From NCBI RefSeq assembly GCF_022965805.1, contig NC_133108.1, positions 38,696,051 through 38,760,050 on the forward strand: a stretch of 64,000 nt of DNA, given 5' to 3'. How positions within the stretch are numbered: the stretch's first letter is position 1; each line of letters begins with the position of its first letter. The stretch is from Primulina eburnea. Its lineage: Eukaryota > Streptophyta > Magnoliopsida > Lamiales > Gesneriaceae. The translations under genes were made by a program, and so were the position numbers. Under the pieces are notes generated by a model, which saw only the letters and a list, made by a program, of their open reading frames with translations, was not told the DNA's origin and ran no database searches. Positions 11,801 to 27,759 of the stretch are shown one piece after another.

Positions 11801-14800
11801 GCTGTTTGAGGCTTTAGCAGAAGGCCTGGACAATACAAACGAGGATTTATATTCAATATGCTTGATGACGGCTAGTTGGCTTGTGCACATGTTGTCCATT
11901 CTTCCGGACATGGGAATTGTAGGTGCTGCGCGCGTATGTTTGCTCAAGCGATTTGTGTCCATTTTCAAAACCCAAAAAAACACCGAAAACAGAGTCCTTT
12001 CCATGATTGCACTCAACACTTTCATCCGTGATCCAGGTCTGTGGCCAATTTAAATGAATAGTAAACAGCGTGCTTGAATTTTTCCAAGTTGCATTTTGTT
12101 ATTACTCCTGCATTCTTGCATATTTTAGAAGGATTGCATGATCTATCCTTGCACATGAAGGATATTCTGAAAGGATTGAGGGAGCTTAAGAAATCATCTG
12201 TCATGGCATTTGAGATGCTAAAGGTCTTCTCAGAAGAGCACGACACGAGTGCAGTAAGTTTTGTACTCCTCACAACAGTTTATTCTAATGAATTAGACGC
12301 CTTAATCTTCGTAAGGGTTTCAGGATCTGTGGAATCATCAAGAATTATGTCAAGAAGATTGCAGCGAGAATGGAGAAGTTCTGGCCATAACCTGCTTCAG
12401 AGGAATTTTTTTCTCCGGCCATTCAGATGGAACTATAAAAGTAAGTATGATCATTCTCCTTTTAGACTGATTGCATTCATACGCAGTAACACAACCATTC
12501 CTGCAAGTAAGGCTCGTTAAATGTGTTTAAAAATGGGTATCATTCCTTCGGTAGCGACTTAGATTAATCATTCTAGTTGGATGTAAGAGTTGTGGAGTAG
12601 TTGTTACTGCAGCTCATGATGCAACAATCTACCAACTTGTGGACCGGGGATTAATACGTGCGTGCATGGAGTGTTCATCTAGATCACTAGATGCATACTT
12701 GGAGACCGTGGAATGCGAAAGAATGTCATGTGAACATTGTATATCCAACAGAGATGATGGTAATGCCCAATGTAGCATCAAAATATCGGGGGAATATGAA
12801 TGTGTTTATAAGTGCTCATAATCGACGACAACTCGAGTTAATCATTTTTTGGAACAGTCTGGATAAGAAATAGTGCTACCGGAACTCATTATGCCTAGTC
12901 TTGCTTGCGTGGGAGTAGCTAGTGTGATTGGCTACATAGTTTCCTGTCTGAATTGTTTTGAATTTTGTTAATAAAATGGTGCCGTTGGCACTTAAAACGT
13001 ACAATAATTTCTTCTTCATTGCTAAAGGTATGGGCCAACAAAGGTTCCAAGATACAAATCATTCAAGAAGTTCGAGAACACACTAAACCAGTTACAAGCT
13101 TGGCGATACTACAATCATCGGACAAACTATACAGCGGTTCACTCGATCGCACTGTGAGGGTATGGGTTTTTTTTCGTGCTTCGAGTCCGCTCTACTCGAG
13201 TTAGATTTCGACTTGCCGAAAGTTTCGCTTAAATGTATGCAGGTATGGTCTGTAGAAGAGGATGGAATCCATTTTGAACAAGTTGAGGAGATGAAGGATC
13301 AAATAAACAGCCTAGTAGTTGCTAATAGCATGGCTTGCTATATTCCTCAAGGAGCCGGAGTCAAGGTAATACACACACACACACTTGTCTTTTCTCCAAT
13401 TCTTATTTTTATTTCTTTCTTATACACATTGCTTGTATATAATTAATTTATTATATTAATTTTTCAAAGAAGATCGTGGCTCGTTAAAATAAATTTGGTT
13501 TCTTGATGCATCTCTTCCTATGAAGAAATAAATATCCTTATTTTAAATTTTTTTCATTCTAAAACCTACGTAAATCTCTATTATCATATCAACCAAGATG
13601 TCGTTGTCAAATATTTGCAAAAGAAAGAAGATGTCAAAAATAACTTTGATAGCTTGAGCTATCGCAATTTGTTATTAGATTATTACATCAAGGGTTGTTT
13701 TAATACTTAGATGAGACATGAAGAGACGAAGATATATATGTAAAAATATACATATTACTCACCAATAAGACGTTACTCATTTATCATATCTAAATTATAC
13801 ATCCAATGATTGACACATCATTGGTGGATACAGAAGTGGGCATGGTAGAGATTATTTTATGTTACACATGAAAACTTTTTCTTTCTGTATGATGTGGTCA
13901 AATTTTAGCCATTGAGTCATCAACATATATGTCAAATTCCATAAAAAAAATGTGAGAGACCTACATGATATAATGATATTAAATTATGAATATCAGTATA
14001 TCGAAATTGATGTATACTATATTCTTGATGTGATATCACGAGCACCTACTTGTATAATTTGTCGATGTGTTAATATTTTTAAATATCATAGTATATTACT
14101 AAGATTAACATATTAATGTAATATTCTTTAAATTATTTTTTGTGGGTGCGACCATCTCATATAGTTTCTATTATTATGTAGATAAAGATCTTATATTCAC
14201 ATGTTTTAAGGTACACTCATGGAATGGATCCTCAAAATTCCTTAACCAGAATAAGTACGCTAAATGTTTGGCTCTTGTACAAGGAAAACTGTATTGTGGA
14301 TGTCAAGATAGTAGCATTCAGGTATGTTTTGAGTACAATACTTGTGGAATATGTGCCAAGAAAATATATAAATGGGAAAATTAAATTGACAATTGTTTTT
14401 TTTTTCCTTTCAGGAAATTGATTTGGTCACGGGAACAATGGGAAATATTCAAAATAGATCCAAGAACTTGATTAAAAGAGCCTATCCTATTTATGCCTTG
14501 GAAGTTCATGATGGGCTGATATATGCTGCAGGTTCTTCATTCGATGGATCCATTGTGAAGGTAATATACATACATATATATGTATACGAGTAGGTTTCTT
14601 GTAATCTTTATCTTGTGAGACAAGTCAACCCTACCGACATTCACGATAAAAAGTAATACTCTTAGCATAAAAATTAATATTTTTCATAGATGACCCAAAT
14701 AAGAGACCCGTATCACAAAATACGACCCGTGAGACCGTTTCCCACAAGTATTTGTCTATGTATACACTATCGATCGATGCAAACGTGTCATTAGTACACA

Positions 14801-15355
14801 TATGCATGTGTTGACATTTTTTATGATTGAAAAAACGAATAGAATTGAACACTAGGCTGCTAAAAGGCCGATCGGGCACTTTTTCCATTATATTTGTATG
14901 TTTAAATTTTTTGTCGATATCATGTTGAGAGTCACTAAAATGTTCAGTATCATCTCCAAATTCTGCCAATCTTTGACTAATCCGGCGTGATTCATAGATA
15001 TGGAGCACTTCAAACTATAATCTGGTCGGATCACTGGCGTCGACGATGGAAGTCCGGACGATGGCGGTGAGCTCCGAACTGATATACTTGGGATGTAAAG
15101 GTGGGACAGTAGAAGTTTGGTGCAAAACCAAGTACAACAAAGTTGAAACTCTCCAAACTTCTTCAACCGCAAAAATTCATTGTTTGGCTCTTGATCCCAA
15201 TCAAGATATGTTGCTTATTGGAACTTCTGATGGCAGGATTCAGGTATTCCCAAATCACAAGACATGTCTTAATTTAAAGTATTTTATTTCACGAAAAGAA
15301 TATTACTTTTAAAAACCTTTTTTCATTTTTCTTTCAGACGTGGGCATTGAGTTGA
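7099..15355 (+). CDS. LIN: U-box/ARM/WD40 E3 ubiquitin ligase, LIN/CERBERUS type
   Basis: Fifteen exons fit with consistent phases: 7099-7902, 9279-9464, 9569-9660, 9751-10911, 10989-11133, 11206-11466, 11730-12036, 12129-12253, 12324-12440, 13028-13159, 13243-13365, 14211-14321, 14414-14560, 14998-15243 and 15338-15355 (TGA). Together they encode about 1,324 aa. The N-terminal helical region is specific to this family. The U-box at about residues 382-455 contains CPITTHIFDDPVTLETGQTY and CPITRQ, so the E2-binding core looks intact. An ARM-like helical region follows, and the C-terminal 300 residues form WD40 repeats (SGHSDGTIKVW, SGSLDRTVRVW), most broken by an intron just before the VW. In legumes LIN/CERBERUS is required for rhizobial infection and is linked to mycorrhiza; that is known of the family, not shown here. 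The exon-2 donor (GAG|GTGGAA) is the least certain junction; reading through would meet a stop at 9498. Introns carry several MITE copies. No disabling change was seen. Confidence 0.93.
8006..8156 (-). mobile_element. GTGAGAC-family MITE, diverged copy in LIN intron 1
   Basis: The reverse complement matches the family core: the CTGTGAGACGGATCAACC segment, the TAGCATAAAAAATAATATT inverted segments and the ATGGATGACCCAAATAAG segment. The outer terminal repeats are degraded, so the ends are approximate. Confidence 0.7.
8845..8876. repeat. (TA)n microsatellite in LIN intron 1
   Basis: A pure TA dinucleotide run preceded by a short (TG)n tract. Confidence 0.95.
8929..9101 (-). mobile_element. GTGAGAC-family MITE in LIN intron 1
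   Basis: A nearly full-length copy on the minus strand. TGTGAGACGGTCTCACGGGT starts at 8941, and the other end reads GTGAGATCGTCTCACAAGAG. No matching target-site duplication was found at the predicted ends, so one terminus is probably eroded. Confidence 0.8.
9211..9239. repeat. Perfect 14-bp inverted repeat before LIN exon 2
   Basis: CTAGCATTAGGGTA is followed by one base and then its exact reverse complement. The palindrome ends 39 bp before the exon-2 acceptor (AG at 9277-9278) and could form a hairpin in the pre-mRNA. Its function is unknown. Confidence 0.9.
14610..14757 (+). mobile_element. GTGAGAC-family MITE, 5'-truncated, in LIN intron 13
   Basis: The core and 3' end of the family are present (GTCAACCCTACCGACATTCA through GACCCGTGAGACCGTTTCCC), but the outer 5' terminal repeat is missing. 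Confidence 0.75.
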
Positions 15356-17391
15356 AGGAGGCACTCAAATTGATACAGTTTGGTGATTATGAATCAACAC
15401 TTCCCTAAATTCTTACATTCTTTTCTTTTAGGAATAAACACACACGCACATATATATCCATTATTGATGGAGATGTTATTACAAAGAAATGTATCTGGTT
15501 GGTCGATTCGCAATAAAAACTTTAGGTTGTGCTTAGATGAATGAATTTCAAATGTATTTTTGTTATTTAGAAAAGCAAGATCATAAACTTCAAATTCACT
15601 CATTACATGTTTATATAGTATTTTAATGTTAATAAAGATTAATTTAAAGTTCCACCATTAACGATCATTAACGATGTTATTTGAAATTCATTCTACTTTG
15701 TAAAGTACGATGTTGTACGAGTTTCAATTATAATTTTAGTGTTAATAATGAAACATTAATTTTGACACAAATCACATAACATTCAGACTTTGAGCCATTC
15801 CCAAGCGGTTTGTATCCGTGTTATGTTTCGAAAATGTGTACAAGGACAGTGCGATATATTTTGTAAATGCATTGAATGAGATATATCTTTAAAACAATAA
15901 CACTCTTGTGGATGTTTATTAATGATCATACACAAAAAAACTCATGTTAGATTGTTTCATGAGTTAATTTTGCGAGACGGATTTTTGACTCGACTTAATT
16001 CATGAAAAAACAATACTTTTTATATAAAATATATTCTTTTAACTACAAATATATACTGGATCAACTCATCTCACAAATATATATCAGTGAAATCATCTCA
16101 GAAAATAACTGCTCGCCGTCATTATAGCTTGTTTCGCAAGGTACAAGTTCAAATTCTATAGATTTATGACAATCTACCAACTCTTGAATTTTGTTTGTAT
16201 TTGAATTAAAAATTTATGATTATAAATCCGAGTTTAAAACTAAATATCATAGATTTTAAGGGATGTTATTTGAAAATTAGAGACTAAAATGAAATAAGAG
16301 AGAGAAGATTTATTATATTTGAAAGTAAATTAGGGATTCATTTGTATATTTAAAATAAAAAAGTTGTGAGCTGTTTGGCCGAAATATTTAACCTCTTCCT
16401 GATTAGCAGACCCTATAATGTGCTCGCCCACTTAGTAAAGTAGACATAATGGTTTTTTTTAGTTTTTTTAAACGATAGAAAATCTGCTATCATTATTTAT
16501 CGGTATGCATTAATAACTGTTCAAACTAACGCATCAACCTACAAACTACACTAGTCAGGTAAATTGAATTGAAAAAAATAATACGCGACATTCTTGTCCG
16601 AACTGTAATGTTATCAAAAATCAATCTCATAATTTTGATCAAATGTTCCTCTTCGAGACAATGTTTATTAAATAATTGATAAGTAGAGAATGGTGGGATA
16701 CATTTCTATATAACTTAACGATAAAATCATATTTATTCCATCAATAATACTAATTTTTAAATGGAGAAATATATCTTCATTTTAATTAACATGATTTTTT
16801 TCATTATTTATAATGTTTAATTAACTTGATAAGATCTATCTAATATACCAAAGATCAGTATTTATAATGTTTAATTAACATTTTTTTTCGTTTTAATTAT
16901 AAATATTATAGTGAAAGAAAAGTTATTACATGATCGAGAAATATGTTTGAGAAATCACCCAAAAATTAATTGCGTAATTAATTTTAAAAAAAATTAATAG
17001 TTTTTGAATATTTAAAATTTTGGGAAAAAATCTTTCAATAATCATCTTTAAAGTAAATTATTGCTGTAATTAAAAGCAAATACATGAAATTACGAAATCC
17101 ACATTATTTCTCTCTCCTCCACGTTGGCATGCCCTCCCAAATCCGCATGGCTGCCAGACTGCTCGAATACCGACTTGAGTTGTACTGTACAACTGGTCAA
17201 TGCATCGATTTCCTTTTTCTTTTTGATTTTTGAGATTAATAGGGGTAATAATATATATCACCTAACAAACAATAAACCCTTTTCGGTGTGTGGCTTCTGT
17301 TTTTTGTCCGGAAAAAATTCCTCGATTGCTCTTTGTAAACAGTAATTTCGAGAAGCTTGGATTCGGTTGATGAGAATTGAGATTGGATCTG
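15356..17391. other. Intergenic between LIN and the CK1 gene
   Basis: No protein-coding gene. The first few hundred bases should hold the LIN 3' UTR. A diverged minus-strand GTGAGAC-family MITE lies at about 15941-16110. 16400-17060 is very AT-rich. The last 300 bp before 17392 form the promoter and 5' UTR of the kinase gene; two short CG-containing blocks at about 17110-17180 break the AT bias there. Confidence 0.5.
15941..16110 (-). mobile_element. GTGAGAC-family MITE, diverged
   Basis: The reverse complement keeps the order of the family's blocks (degraded GTGAGAC termini, ACGGATTTTTGACTC-like segment, TACTTTTTATATAAAATAT core). Substitutions are numerous and the boundaries approximate. 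Confidence 0.5.
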
Positions 17392-21507
<4,116 letters not shown>

Positions 21508-23577
21508 TTTATATGGTACTCATCCCCTTAAGCCTCTTCCTCCCTCAACCACCTGCCAATTCCACCTCTCTTTTTCTATCTGTAGCTTTTTTTATTTCAG
21601 CGCGCAATTTATGATGCATGTTCACAAAACCATTTTCTTTTGCTTAGATACTTCTTGTTTATGTTTTCCAGGTAAACTTCTTGTCAAAAGTACTGCACAT
21701 ATGCTATGCATTTCAGTTCATTCCCCAGCTTGTGTGAAATTGTTGAGGTTGTAATGAGTAATGGATGGGATGACCATTGTATAAAGACTTCATTTCCATT
21801 TCAGTGGAATATGGTAATGTTCAATTACATAGGAGTTGGTGTGCCGTTAAATTGAAATGCACTATTCTTTTATGGTGTGAAGCACATGTTAGATGTCTTA
21901 ATTAAGATCATCAGTGAACACTTTGGTATTTGCGCTTGCATATAGGTCAGGGTTCTGTTTCTCCTACATTGAAGCAACTGTTTAGTTGCTGTTTTGTCTT
22001 TTTTTTGTTCAGTAAGAGGAATGAAATGTTAATCCGTGACAAATCATTTTGTCTCACGTGTCCATGTGGTGGCTGTTGAATTCTTGTACATGTGCACGAC
22101 ATTTTAATGCTATGATGTAACTTTGGCACCTTAAGATTCTGATTCTGTGCACCCGGTGTTGTCATGAGAATGCCTGGTTAATCTGACTGGATTTGTTGGC
22201 GATGAAATATTTGTCAAATTTTGTGCCTTGTTCAGTTATTTCTAGTTTAGGGCAAAAACGTCTTCCATTGACTGGTTCCTTTGTTTTTGTTTCTTGTCGT
22301 AATTTGCTCGTGGGTCCTTTCCTGGTTCTCTCAAGCTTTTTACTGGCATTTGGAATCTGAGTGCTCTTTTCCCTTTCTGCGATTGTGAAGGAAGAAATGC
22401 CTTTATCTTTTATGCCTCTCTCAGTCCTCTCCTTCTTTAGCGTCACATAGATCATAATTTTCACCATGCTGAATTTTATTGTTCTCCTAACTTTTATCTT
22501 GCACCATCTGCTTAACACACTTAATTATGAATCTTTTGTGTGTGCGTGTGTGCGTGTGTGTGTTGTTTCTTTTGTTTAATTTTGGGAGGTAACGTATCCA
22601 GCGTGTTATGATGGGCTGAATCCTCTGTAAATTATCCTATTTATGTTTCTGCATCATCTGGTCACTCTATGTTGGGATCTTTTTGTTTGTTAAAGAAACT
22701 GTTTTTGGTGTCATTTATGTATCCTTCTAGCTTGCTAAACCAGACTGAATTATCTATGTTTCTTATATTTGGGTTCTTGCATGGTTTAATGTACCGGTGT
22801 CTTTTGCTCTTGTTGCTGCTAAATACCAATGTCACCAGCGCTTTATGCTGATTTTGATTGTACGAGCAGATAAATTTTTTGTGGCGATGTTTATCGCTAT
22901 GGCAGATGCAACCAATGCCAGATAAGTTTGAAGTTTTTTTTTCCTTTTAATTTGTGATGAAAGAACATTTTCATTAATCATCCAACAAAGTTCTGTTTTA
23001 CGAAGGGGCTGAGAATAAGTGGACAACAAATTTTAAAAACAAAAGACCCCCCAAATAAACCGTAGGAAGCAAGAACATGGGCTGCTTTATTTGTTGATTT
23101 TCGGAAGTTTAAAGTTTTCTGTGATTGGGAACAAACTACCGATAATTTGTTGATTATTCAACCTTTACATTTATTAACGAAATTGTGCAGTTCATCTATT
23201 TTATTCGTGCCTTGAAATGAGTGGGAGTTGTATTGGCGAATGTGTGTGTCTATATCTATATGATCGGACCTATTGCGGTGAAGTAAATCTCTTTGGTGCC
23301 GTGTACTAGCGTATCTTCACTTAATGTCCAAGTTCCAACTTTGGCATGTTGGATGCTTTTTAACTTCTTGAAGTACTATTAACTTGAATAGTATCGCTAT
23401 GCTTTTATATATGTAATGTATCAGTTTATTTTTTTCAAGTTCAATTTTATATTTTTTACAAAAAAAAAAAAAAAACTACTATCGTCTATAAGCTTAAGGG
23501 TAAGGTACCTTAATATATTACATATTGATATTCTGGTTTTAAAAAAAATGTGATATTCTAATGTCATTAGTTTAAAT
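21508..23577. other. Downstream of CK1 gene: 3' UTR and intergenic
   Basis: No further coding exon. The first several hundred bases are probably the 3' UTR. A (GT)n-rich tract is at about 22537-22563, and an A-run at about 23459-23475. The minus-strand frame at 22162-22518 is lysine/arginine-rich without a recognisable domain and is taken as chance. Confidence 0.5.
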
Positions 23578-24096
23578 TAGTTATTCTGCATGCACACATG
23601 ATGTATGTGAGTACAATATTTTTTTTATCATTATCGATGGATTAAAGTAAAATTTGACAAATTATGGAGTGATTAAATTGATATTTGAATTGTTGAAATA
23701 AAAAAAAATTTGCGCTAAAATTTTAAAAAAAAAAACAAAATTGTAATATTAGTATTATATAAAGGTAAAATAAGAAGAAAATGTTGGTGTACTTCCTAGA
23801 TGGTTATTATCATGTCTTCAACTTAATAAAATACTAGTTATTCTGCACACGCGTTGCGTGTGTGTACAATCTTTTTATCATTATCGATGGATTAAAGTGA
23901 AATTTGACAAATTATGGAGGGATTAAATTGATATTTAAATAGTTGAAATAAAAAAAATAAAAATAAAGTGTGTTGAAATAAAAAATAAATAAAAGTGTGA
24001 TATTAGTATCATATAAGGGTAAAACCGGAAAAAAAAAGTTGGTGTCCACTTTAGATAGTTATTATTATGTTCTCACACTTAATAATATAGTAGATA
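23578..24096 (+). repeat. Two tandem ~257-bp units of a dispersed repeat
   Basis: Each unit begins TAGTTATTCTGCA (23578 and 23835), then shares TTATCATTATCGATGGATTA, a GACAAATTATGGAG segment, an A-rich block and a closing CTTAATAATA-like end. The second unit has the stem CACACGCGTTGCGTGTGTG near its start; the first has lost it. The closely spaced repeats look like a non-autonomous transposon inserted next to, or duplicated with, an older copy. The superfamily is uncertain (Helitron-like or TIR-type). Confidence 0.65.
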
Positions 24097-24858
24097 AAAT
24101 AGACATTCACATACGAAATCACTCGTTTTCGTTGTGTCAGTTTACAACGTGGAGTTCGTGGTGGTCGTATGTATTCGATTTCGTTGGTTTAACAATGCGT
24201 TTATGTGAATGTATCGAGTGGCCTCTTTTTGCTCAGTTTCAAATGATTTCTACTATCGTATTACATAGAGCAATTTCGATCTTTTCTTTAGCTTTTGAGC
24301 TCTTTTTAGCGGAGCCCCGAATCTGTTGGGAAACGCAGATAATATCCGACCGATTAAAAAACCGGCACGAATCGTTTGGGCAGGTTATTGGGCTTTATAA
24401 AAAAACCGAATGACCAGCCTAATAGCCCGGTTCATAGTATACTAAAAACAGCCCAAGCCCAATCATGAATATCATTCTCTATTATTCAAGGAATTTAATA
24501 ATCCCATTCCTCGAATTTGCTAAGCAACAAAACTATCAAATTCATTATCATAAAAGAAAATCTTCGAGAGACAAATTCTGAGCACACAACATTGGAAGGA
24601 CATTTATATAGGTTTTGAATTCAAAGTAACATAGTAGATGACATCTCTTACAAACATTTAGACACATGTGTAGCTTGTTCACAATCTCTACCAAGCTATC
24701 ACTTATTTGCAAACACATACATTGCCTTGATACACACCAATAATAAGTTGGTCTATACGACGACAACGAGAGGAACCATTATTACTTATACGAGTACATA
24801 TGCGACAGATACCACGAGAGATTTATTCTCGATTCAGCATGGATTAACATTCGATATA
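24097..24858. other. 3' side of the MLP gene
   Basis: No independent gene is recognised. The part nearest 24859 should contain the 3' UTR of the minus-strand MLP gene. Reading frames at 24000-24413 and 24548-24766 show no domain. Confidence 0.45.
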
Positions 24859-26733
24859 CTATTTCCCAATGTGATGAGTCTCGATGTCTTTTGTGATGTC
24901 GATGAAGTAGGATAGCAACGAAATCGGATGCTCGACTTCATCGTGAAGCATCTCATACTCCAATGTCCATGTTACCAATTCAATGCCACCTTTGTTTTCC
25001 ACATGGATGGTTATGAGGAATGCCTTGTATTTCTCCATCAAATCTCCTTCAAGCATCTTGAATTCCATCAACTTTTTACTCTCGTCTATCTTTTGAATCA
25101 CTTGTTTGGCTGTCCTTTCTTTCCCATCTATTTATTGCATAAAATATTCAAACTCGAACAAATTAGGATAAAGTCAAATTTTACTCGATGATATTGCAAC
25201 CAAATATATATTAAAATAATATGATTTATTTTATAATATAATATTGTACTGTCAGTGCTCCACATGTCGATATAATTGCGAGCTGTATTGAAGCGGACAA
25301 TTCGAAGATATGCCCCCGAGGCATTACGCAATTGTCTAAACTTAGATCTCCACATTCTGGATTTTGTTTTTTTTCTCCCTAGGTGTTTTGTTTTGTTTTG
25401 TTTTTTTTTTTTTTTGGTTCAAAACTCTATTTTTAGGAAAAAAACAAATTTCCTGAGTAAAGGAAAAACGAGCTAATTATAACTAAAATAATTTTCTTTT
25501 GAGACGGTCTAACGAATTTTTATCTATGAAACAGGTCAACCCTAACGATATCCACAATAAAAAATAATACTCTTAGCATAAAAAGTAATACTTTTTCATG
25601 GATAATCTAAATAAGAGATCCGTCTCACAAAATACGACCCGTGAACCCGTCTCACACAAGTTTTTTCCTTATAACTATTGCGTGGTCTCGAATTTTTATA
25701 TGCCCATTACTTTTTAACAGATTCATGTATACTTTGGAATTAATCTTGGCAATTGGGGTGAATCAATTAAAAAAATTGGGCTGAAACATATTTCAAGAAA
25801 AGTTATATTCGTAAAAATTTAATTTTTTGTGTGTTGAATAATCTATTTGAGATTAATAATACACGTCTACTGTAGTAAGCTGCACTTCGTTAAATACTCA
25901 CTCAACATGTTGATAATTTTTGCATTAACTGAAAAATAAAATCCATTCTCTGTGTAAAAAAATTAGATCGAAATCCTATACATCTATAAAAAAAAAATTG
26001 GATTTTGAAAAAAAAAATGTTATATGAGTAGTTATCATAGAGTTTTACGGAAAAGATGGAGTATTTCTTGTGCTAATTTTCTATATTAGTTTATCATCAT
26101 CTTCATCAGTCATCACACTTGATTTTTTCCATTATTCGAACAACTTTCAAGTTGATCTATGATATTTCAAGCTCTAGGATTTGGATAACTATGATATACC
26201 AAAAAGTGTTATTCTCGATGTCTTTTAATAAAAAAATCATTAACTAAATCACGCTCTTTCTTTCTTACCGAAAGGGGAGAATTAGTGAAACCATATTGAC
26301 GACATCTTTTTCCATACTTCTGGAAAAAGCATGATAAGATATCTGATTATTGATCATCTTGTATCAAAACATATATAAGATTTAACACTCCCGATATAAT
26401 ATAGACTGAATCATATCCATGCGTATCTACATGCTTAAATTCACACACACATGCACACAAAATTAACATGCAACAAATTAAAGTACATAAAGAGAAGCTA
26501 GCTAGTAAATAAATGTCCTTTAATTTGAGAAATATTTTAGTCTCACCATGAGTATACCTCCAGCAGATGATGGAACCAACCTTTCCAAATTCACCCTCAT
26601 GCAGATCACAGCCCTGCACTTTGTCTGGGCTAGCGGCGGAAATGTGCTGCGGCTTTTTCTTGAAAAGGTCATGAAACAAATCTCCACCGGCCTTGAATTC
26701 CGTCGCAGCAATCAGCGTACCGATCAAACCCAT
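24859..26733 (-). CDS. Major latex protein / kirola-type Bet v 1 family protein
   Basis: Exon 1 is 26547-26733 and exon 2 is 24859-25127 (minus strand, GT-AG, phase 1), giving 151 aa, the usual MLP length. Exon 1 starts MGLIGTLIAATEFKAGGDLF and contains the ligand-pocket family motif KVQGCDLHEGEFGKVGS with a Gly-rich loop (EGEFGKVGS). Exon 2 has KLMEFKMLEGDLMEKYKAF, WTLEYE and the C-terminal helix ending DITKDIETHHIGK. The intron lies at the position usual for MLP genes but is long at 1,419 bp, and it contains a MITE. MLP/kirola proteins are small cytosolic proteins with a hydrophobic cavity that binds lipophilic ligands, and they respond to stress; the ligand is not known here. They are related to birch-pollen-type allergens. 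The next ATG is far inside the fold, so the chosen start is secure. Confidence 0.93.
25486..25668 (+). mobile_element. Mutator-like MITE in the MLP intron
   Basis: This 183-bp GTGAGAC-family member has the usual length and core. Perfect 9-bp duplications TTATAACTA flank it at 25477-25485 and 25669-25677. Its 5' terminal repeat has diverged (the first 14 bases are A/T-rich), while the 3' end CACACAAGTTTTTTCC is conserved. Confidence 0.85.
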
Positions 26734-26819
26734 CGCTATTCCTAGGGATACAATGCAAACTGAAGGCTACTAACAAGTTTGGTTGAAAGTTACAGCAAAA
26801 GGATTTTGCCTTGCCCTCA

Positions 26820-26826
26820 TTATATA
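26820..26826 (-). promoter_or_regulatory. TATA box of the MLP gene
   Basis: TATATAA reads on the minus strand 87 bp upstream of the MLP start codon, a fitting distance for a plant core promoter with a short 5' UTR. No other TATA-like motif lies closer. Confidence 0.6.
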
Positions 26827-27759
26827 GAACAGAAAATAAGATGACGACGGGCCGGGCTAGTTGCATCTAATCCTCTTTTCAATTAATAACTCTATTTTAT
26901 TGCAACAAATAGAATAATTTTACGCCAAATTCAGAATTATCTTCAACTCAGATAAATTATCTTGCCATTTTATTTACAACAAATAATCTATTTCAAGAAT
27001 TTATCAAAATATGCATATATTAAATTTAATCTTGAATAATTTAAATAATTAATTTTGGTGCAATATTATTTATTTCCTAAAAAAAATTAAAATTTTCATA
27101 ATTATTATTCATAAAGTTATGAAATAATAAAATTAATTTTACTTGGTACCTATTTTTTAAAATTATTAACTTAGATTTATATAACAATATTAATTTCTTA
27201 AATAAATACAAAACAAAAAAAAATAGGGAATATAATGTAATAATACAAAACAACTTTTGATAACACATGTTATAATTAAATTACTTACTCAATTAACAAA
27301 TTCTAGATCTTTTTAGAATATTCTCATACACTATTTTCAACTCTTGAAAATATTTAATTTAATTAATCAATAATTATTTAAATAATAAATTAATTCTAGA
27401 TTCTCTTAGAATATTACATGTGTATTTTGAGTATTGAAAAATCAATTTATCAAAATTTGACTAGAATTTTCATGTTTGCTAATTAAACTGAACGTCCACT
27501 TCTCGTTTTTCTTTAAAAAGTATTAAAAAAAATTTCCTCCTATGATACTTCGGCCGAAAATATACATGTATAAATATATTTTAAAAATACTTTTGCACCA
27601 TTTAAAAATAAACTAACCAACTATTATTTGAAAATCCAAAAGAAGGAAATTCAAGCATAAAATCGTCAATCGTTTATCAATCTTAAAATTATCAATATTT
27701 CACAATAAAACTAAGTTTAACATCCTCTTAAATACGTACCACTCAAAATCATCATAAAA
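26827..27759. other. Upstream of MLP; AT-rich with one dispersed repeat
   Basis: No gene. It contains the first copy (27255-27485) of a roughly 230-bp sequence that recurs at 31565-31803; the remainder is very AT-rich. Confidence 0.5.
27255..27485 (+). repeat. ~230-bp dispersed direct repeat, copy A
   Basis: This segment starts near CAACTTTTGATAACACAT, with TTCTAGATCTTTTTAGAATATTCTC and GAGTATTGAAAAATC inside. It recurs in the same order and orientation at 31565-31803, with substitutions and small indels. The two copies bracket the LTR-like block 27.76-30.3 kb. Confidence 0.7.

Noticed and set aside
12639..12873. Overlapping 60-codon frames in LIN intron 9
   Set aside because: Joining exon 9 (ends 12440) directly to exon 10 (starts 13028) restores a continuous WD40 repeat; the frames between have no domain and would break it.
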